Source: an uncultured Prevotellaceae bacterium
Lineage (GTDB): Bacteria; Bacteroidota; Bacteroidia; Bacteroidales; Bacteroidaceae
Length of the DNA stretch: 64,000 nucleotides
Direction: 5' to 3'
Assembly (NCBI GenBank): GCA_902762325.1
Contig: CACWNV010000004.1
Coordinates: 40,329-104,328, forward strand
The notes beneath the pieces were generated by a model that was given only the letters and a program-made list of their open reading frames with translations, searched no databases and was not told the origin of the DNA. The position numbers and the translations under genes are program-made. Positions 60,973 through 64,000 of the stretch are shown here, one piece after another. Positions within the stretch are counted from its first letter, which is position 1; every line of letters begins with the position of its first letter.

Positions 60973-61497
60973 ATGGTTATCATAATAACAGGTGCATCAC
61001 ATACGGGTAAGACGCTTCTGGCACAGCGGATGCTTGAAAAATACAAGTATCCTTATCTGTCTATAGACCATTTGAAAATGGGCTTAATTCGTAGTGGTAT
61101 GACTGCTCTTACCCCAGAAGACGATGATGCCCTCACGGATGAACTTTGGCCTATTGTGCGTGAAATGATAAAGACTGCGATTGAGAATCATCAGAATCTC
61201 ATTGTAGAGGGTTGTTATATCCCCTCTGGTTGGCGCAATGATTTCAGCGAGCAATATTTGCAGTCAATAAGGTTTATTTGCCTTGCAATGTCGGATGCAT
61301 ACATTGAAGCTCATATTGATGAGATAAGGAATCACGCCTCTACCATAGAAAAGAGGTTGTACGACACAGACTATACCATAGAATCTTTGAAGTTCGACAA
61401 TCAATACTACATTGATGCTTTTACTCGAAGTGGTGAGCAGATCACAATGATTGATTCAGATTTTTGGCAGACTGTAGAAGAACTTGTAGAACAGTAG
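60973..61497 (+). CDS. P-loop kinase-like AAA protein
   Basis: This 174-residue protein opens VIIITGASHTGKTLLAQRMLEKYKYPYLSIDHLKMGLIRSG, a Walker A and acidic strand typical of small phosphotransferases (zeta-toxin/2-phosphoglycerate-kinase-like). LIVEGCYIPSGWR follows. The substrate is unknown. Confidence 0.8.
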   Translation: MVIIITGASHTGKTLLAQRMLEKYKYPYLSIDHLKMGLIRSGMTALTPEDDDALTDELWPIVREMIKTAIENHQNLIVEGCYIPSGWRNDFSEQYLQSIRFICLAMSDAYIEAHIDEIRNHASTIEKRLYDTDYTIESLKFDNQYYIDAFTRSGEQITMIDSDFWQTVEELVEQ

Positions 61498-61536
61498 ATT
61501 CCAATTTGGCAACTACAACAAATAGAAACATAATAT

Positions 61537-61884
61537 ATGAAGAAAGTAAAGATTACCATCCTCAAAACGATGCTGAATGAGGACTTGGCAAAAGAATATG
61601 GCATCTGCGGGCTGAAAGCATGTCCGATGATGAAGGTGGGCGATGTTTTCTATGCGGACTATGCAAAGCCGGAAGGATTTTGTGATGAAGCATGGAAGGC
61701 CATCTATCAGTATGTTTTTGCACTGGCTCATGGTGCAGACAAAGGACTTTTCTACTATGGAGATTGGATTAAAGAGCCAGGGGTAGCCATTGTCAGCTGC
61801 AATGACGGCCTTCGTCCTGTGATAATGAAGCTCGAAGCAACCGAAGAGGAAGCGAAGATTGATTATACACCGATAAAAAGATGA
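61537..61884 (+). CDS. TIGR04076-family protein
   Basis: This 115-residue protein has KKVKITILKTMLNEDLAKEY at the start. The conserved cysteines are in GLKACPMMKVGD, PEGFCDEAWKAIY and VSCNDGLRPVIMKLEA. The function of the family is not known. Its stop overlaps the next ATG by 4 bases. Confidence 0.8.
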   Translation: MKKVKITILKTMLNEDLAKEYGICGLKACPMMKVGDVFYADYAKPEGFCDEAWKAIYQYVFALAHGADKGLFYYGDWIKEPGVAIVSCNDGLRPVIMKLEATEEEAKIDYTPIKR

Positions 61885-62168
61885 TAAGTATAGGACAAAA
61901 ACATACAAGTGAACTGAAGGTTATAGATACCATGACTGCTGTCGAGGTGGGGCCGGGCGACATGCCAGTTCTTGCGACCCCTATGATGATGGCCTTAATG
62001 AAAAATGCTGCCATGCTTGCAGTCAAAGATGACCTTCCTGATGGAATCAATCTCTTTGATTTCACACTGACCAAAGAAGATTTCCGTGAAATCCGCATGC
62101 TTGATACAGGCAGGAATGTGACGGGCTGGCCGTCTGATGCTCTCAAATATAATCCCGAAATCGTATGA
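61881..62168 (+). pseudogene. Chimeric remnant: thioesterase N-terminus joined to aldo/keto-reductase C-terminus
   Basis: The 95-codon frame begins like an FlK/hotdog-type thioesterase (TMTAVEVGPGDMPVLATPMMMALMKNAAML). After about residue 56 (LPDGINL) it reads FDFTLTKEDFREIRMLDTGR, the usual C-terminal end of aldo/keto reductases. Neither domain is complete. A deletion that removed the 3' part of one gene and the 5' part of another, keeping the frame, explains it best. Confidence 0.7.
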
Positions 62169-62341
62169 TGCAGATTTATAAGTTATGAATACGAGACATT
62201 GCAACACATTCACGGCACCCACAGAGATTGCCAACCAACTCAAGAGGAAAATGGTAGGTGTTTCAAGGATTTCAATCGATTATCTGCAAAATTGGTTAGT
62301 AATCAATGAATATGGGTAATACCTATATCAAATGATGATTG
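62169..62341. other. Short intergenic region
   Basis: It holds a 44-codon frame (62185-62319, MNTRHCNTFTAPTEIANQLK...) of unknown nature that might be another gene fragment. Nothing else is visible. Confidence 0.4.
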
Positions 62342-62349
62342 TAACTTTG
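62342..62349 (+). promoter_or_regulatory. -7 element of the EFR1-type gene
   Basis: TAACTTTG matches TAnnTTTG, 25 bases before the ATG at 62374. The -33 element is unclear. Confidence 0.55.
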
Positions 62350-62373
62350 CAAACGAAATAAACTTATACAACA

Positions 62374-63309
62374 ATGAATATCAACAAACCAATCAGTCGA
62401 AGAAGAGCCCTCAAGGTCATGGGGCTTGGTATGCTTGCAGCATGTGTTCCTACGCTTCCTTCATTTGGAACGTTAACAAAAGATAATGAGAAGAAAATCA
62501 AGCGTCTGATTTTCTATTTCTCTGCTACAGGCAACAGCCTTTACACCGCAAGGCAGATAGGCGGTGAAGAAGCCTCTCTTTTGAGCATCTCGCAGGAGAT
62601 ACATAATGAGCATCCTGATTACGAAGCAGAGGAAATCGGGTTCGTCTGCCCTGTATATTGCTTTCTGCCTCCTGCCATCGTCCAGGACTTCATTGCCCGT
62701 TCCTCTTTCAAGGCCGATTATTTCTTTGCTGTTGGCACATATGGTGCTCATAGCACGATATTCCCTGAGTTCCTGAATGATTTTGCCAAGAAGAATGGTG
62801 TGCAGATGAATTTCATATCCACGATTCAGATGGTTGACACATACCTGCCGTATTTTGACGTTGAAAGAGAATTGGCCGACCCGAAGCTTCAGCGTATTCC
62901 CGAGAGACTGGCTGCAGTGCATGCCTCCGTCAATAAGCGCGAGAACTATATCCAGCCAGTAACCGAACAGGACAGGATGATATGCGACGGTTATTACCGC
63001 ATGTCGGGCCGCGACCGCCAGCGCCCAACGGTGACAAGGTCTGAGAAGATTGTCTTTGCTACCGATGCCTGTATAGGGTGCGGGGTATGCACCTCGGTAT
63101 GTCCGCATGGTTCTTGGAAAGTGGTTGACGGGCACTCCGTTGCCAATGGTGACTGCGAGAATTGTCTGGCATGTGTTCACAACTGTCCGCAGAAAGCCAT
63201 TTCCATTATCCCTACACCACCAGAACCCCAAGAGCCGAACCGCAATGCACGCTATCGCAATCCGAACGTCAGTCTGGCAGACCTGATTAAGGCCAACAGT
63301 CAACAATAG
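62374..63309 (+). CDS. EFR1-type flavodoxin/4Fe-4S ferredoxin with Tat-like signal
   Basis: This 311-residue protein has a twin-arginine motif (SRRRALKVMG, residues 8-17) and a following hydrophobic stretch with a lipobox-like LAAC. A flavodoxin-like domain follows (RLIFYFSATGNSLYTARQI, phosphate loop). Two 4Fe-4S motifs are near the C-terminus (CIGCGVCTSVCP and CENCLACVHNCP). EFR1 (EFR1 ferredoxin) proteins are normally cytoplasmic, so an export signal is unusual. Confidence 0.88.
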   Translation: MNINKPISRRRALKVMGLGMLAACVPTLPSFGTLTKDNEKKIKRLIFYFSATGNSLYTARQIGGEEASLLSISQEIHNEHPDYEAEEIGFVCPVYCFLPPAIVQDFIARSSFKADYFFAVGTYGAHSTIFPEFLNDFAKKNGVQMNFISTIQMVDTYLPYFDVERELADPKLQRIPERLAAVHASVNKRENYIQPVTEQDRMICDGYYRMSGRDRQRPTVTRSEKIVFATDACIGCGVCTSVCPHGSWKVVDGHSVANGDCENCLACVHNCPQKAISIIPTPPEPQEPNRNARYRNPNVSLADLIKANSQQ

Positions 63310-63331
63310 GTAATACCATAGAAGGTGAAAT

Positions 63332-63889
63332 ATGACCATACAAGAATTCCGTGATTACATGGCATCGGGAAAGCCTGTCATAATGTTTCATCAGTTGTCT
63401 CAGGAGGCACTGAGAATTACAGCTGAGATTAATGGTAAGTATCATACACCGGAGGAACTGCATGCTTTATTGGAGCAGCTTTGGGGGCGTGAGGTACCCA
63501 AGACGGTAGGCATGTTTCCTCCGTTTCATACCGATTGCGGAAAGAATACTGTCGTTGGTGAGCGGGTGTTCATCAACATGGGCTGCAAGTTCCAGGATCA
63601 GGGCGGGATCACCATTGACGAGGGCGCGCTCATCGGTCACAACGTCGTGCTGGCAACACTCAACCACGACCTTGACCCTGCCAAGCGCCAGAGTATGAGT
63701 TATGCACCTATCCACATTGGCAAAAACGTCTGGATTGGAGCCAATGCCACCGTTCTTGCTGGAGTAACCATCGGCGATGGAGCCGTAGTAGCTGCTGGTG
63801 CTGTGGTGACGAAGGATGTAGAACCGAATACCATTGTTGGCGGTGTTCCAGCCAAGGTGATAAAGAAGATAAATATAACAAACAGATAA
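63332..63889 (+). CDS. Maltose/galactoside-type sugar O-acetyltransferase
   Basis: This 185-residue left-handed beta-helix protein has the NodL/LacA/Maa pattern: [21 protein letters not shown], the catalytic His in [34 protein letters not shown] and the closing [11 protein letters not shown]. The N-terminal Mac-like segment is short. Its stop overlaps a TAAAT-CGTA-ATTTA dyad. Confidence 0.9.
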   Translation: MTIQEFRDYMASGKPVIMFHQLSQEALRITAEINGKYHTPEELHALLEQLWGREVPKTVGMFPPFHTDCGKNTVVGERVFINMGCKFQDQGGITIDEGALIGHNVVLATLNHDLDPAKRQSMSYAPIHIGKNVWIGANATVLAGVTIGDGAVVAAGAVVTKDVEPNTIVGGVPAKVIKKINITNR

Positions 63890-63924
63890 ATCGTAATTTA
63901 TTGGAAAATAGCAAAATACAATTT

Positions 63925-64000
63925 TTGAAGAAAAGCTACCTGCTGTTTATGGCTATGCTCGCTTTCACTCTGATAGTCCATGCACAGACAGCAAATGATA
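63925..64000 (+). CDS. 5' end of an exported protein (cut by window edge)
   Basis: A TTG at 63925 opens KKSYLLFMAMLAFTLIVHAQ after the initiator, a clean signal peptide with cleavage after HAQ, then TAND. There is no ATG in frame nearby, and TTG 63901 is an alternative. The mature protein lies beyond the window. Confidence 0.6.
   Translation, partial: MKKSYLLFMAMLAFTLIVHAQTAND

Noticed and set aside
51285-63889. Integron cassette array
   Set aside because: No integron integrase and no attC-like sites were seen between most genes. Only three stop-associated dyads are present, and these are far too short for attC.

Overview
The window reads as chromosomal DNA of a Bacteroidales bacterium, most likely a Prevotella-group organism. 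The evidence is the compact ATP synthase order atpD-C-(I)-B-E-F-H-A-G, repeated -7 boxes of the Bacteroidetes form TAnnTTTG, few Shine-Dalgarno sequences, a split glycine decarboxylase (GcvPA/GcvPB), an UpxY-type NusG paralog, and BspA/dockerin and VirE_N-type proteins. No rRNA, tRNA or CRISPR array was seen.

Bases 1-31700 are mostly core metabolism. The ATP synthase operon (1-7361, its first gene cut by the window edge) ends at a strong terminator. It is followed by a tryptophan operon in the order trpD-C-F-A-B-E-G, preceded by a promoter, a 15-codon leader peptide with three consecutive Trp codons and an attenuator hairpin. An orphan UpxY/NusG-like gene follows. A leftward operon encodes an alpha-2-macroglobulin-like protein, a DUF1573 protein and IspH. 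Divergently, a lipoate ligase gene leads a complete glycine cleavage operon (lplA-gcvT-gcvH-gcvPA-gcvPB-lpdA), followed by a helix-hairpin-helix envelope protein.

Bases 31700-47900 are accessory and rich in repeats. They hold a lipoprotein phosphoesterase/outer-membrane protein pair, 155-bp palindromic elements, short tandem repeats, an HU-like gene, a BspA-like dockerin protein with a frame break in its signal peptide, a gene remnant, an iteron-like inverted repeat beside a VirE_N/VirE primase-helicase gene that carries three in-frame repeat insertions, a DUF4143 ATPase behind a 22-bp promoter-containing tandem repeat, and an A+T-rich trio (PD-(D/E)XK nuclease, glycosylase-like protein, PAD/agmatine-deiminase-like protein) that could be a defence or DNA-modification cassette.

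Bases 47900-64000 hold two methyltransferases and a covalent-FMN flavoprotein reductase, then a long co-directional run of small-molecule-modifying and redox genes (GNAT, thioredoxin-like, SDR, YciI, HD, MFS, nitroreductase, glutaredoxin, flavin reductase, thioesterase, Vat-like acetyltransferase, EFR1-type flavodoxin/ferredoxin). A HipBA-type toxin-antitoxin pair sits inside it. Two broken genes mark this region as a site of turnover: a GNAT fragment cut at a repeat, and a thioesterase/aldo-keto-reductase chimera.

Four features appear the least explained. First, a dispersed 22-bp-period palindromic repeat (15031, 38805, 55962), two copies of which end exactly at truncated genes. Second, the 155-168-bp cloverleaf-like palindromes. 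Third, the iteron-like inverted repeat next to the VirE gene. Fourth, the nuclease/glycosylase-like/deiminase cassette.
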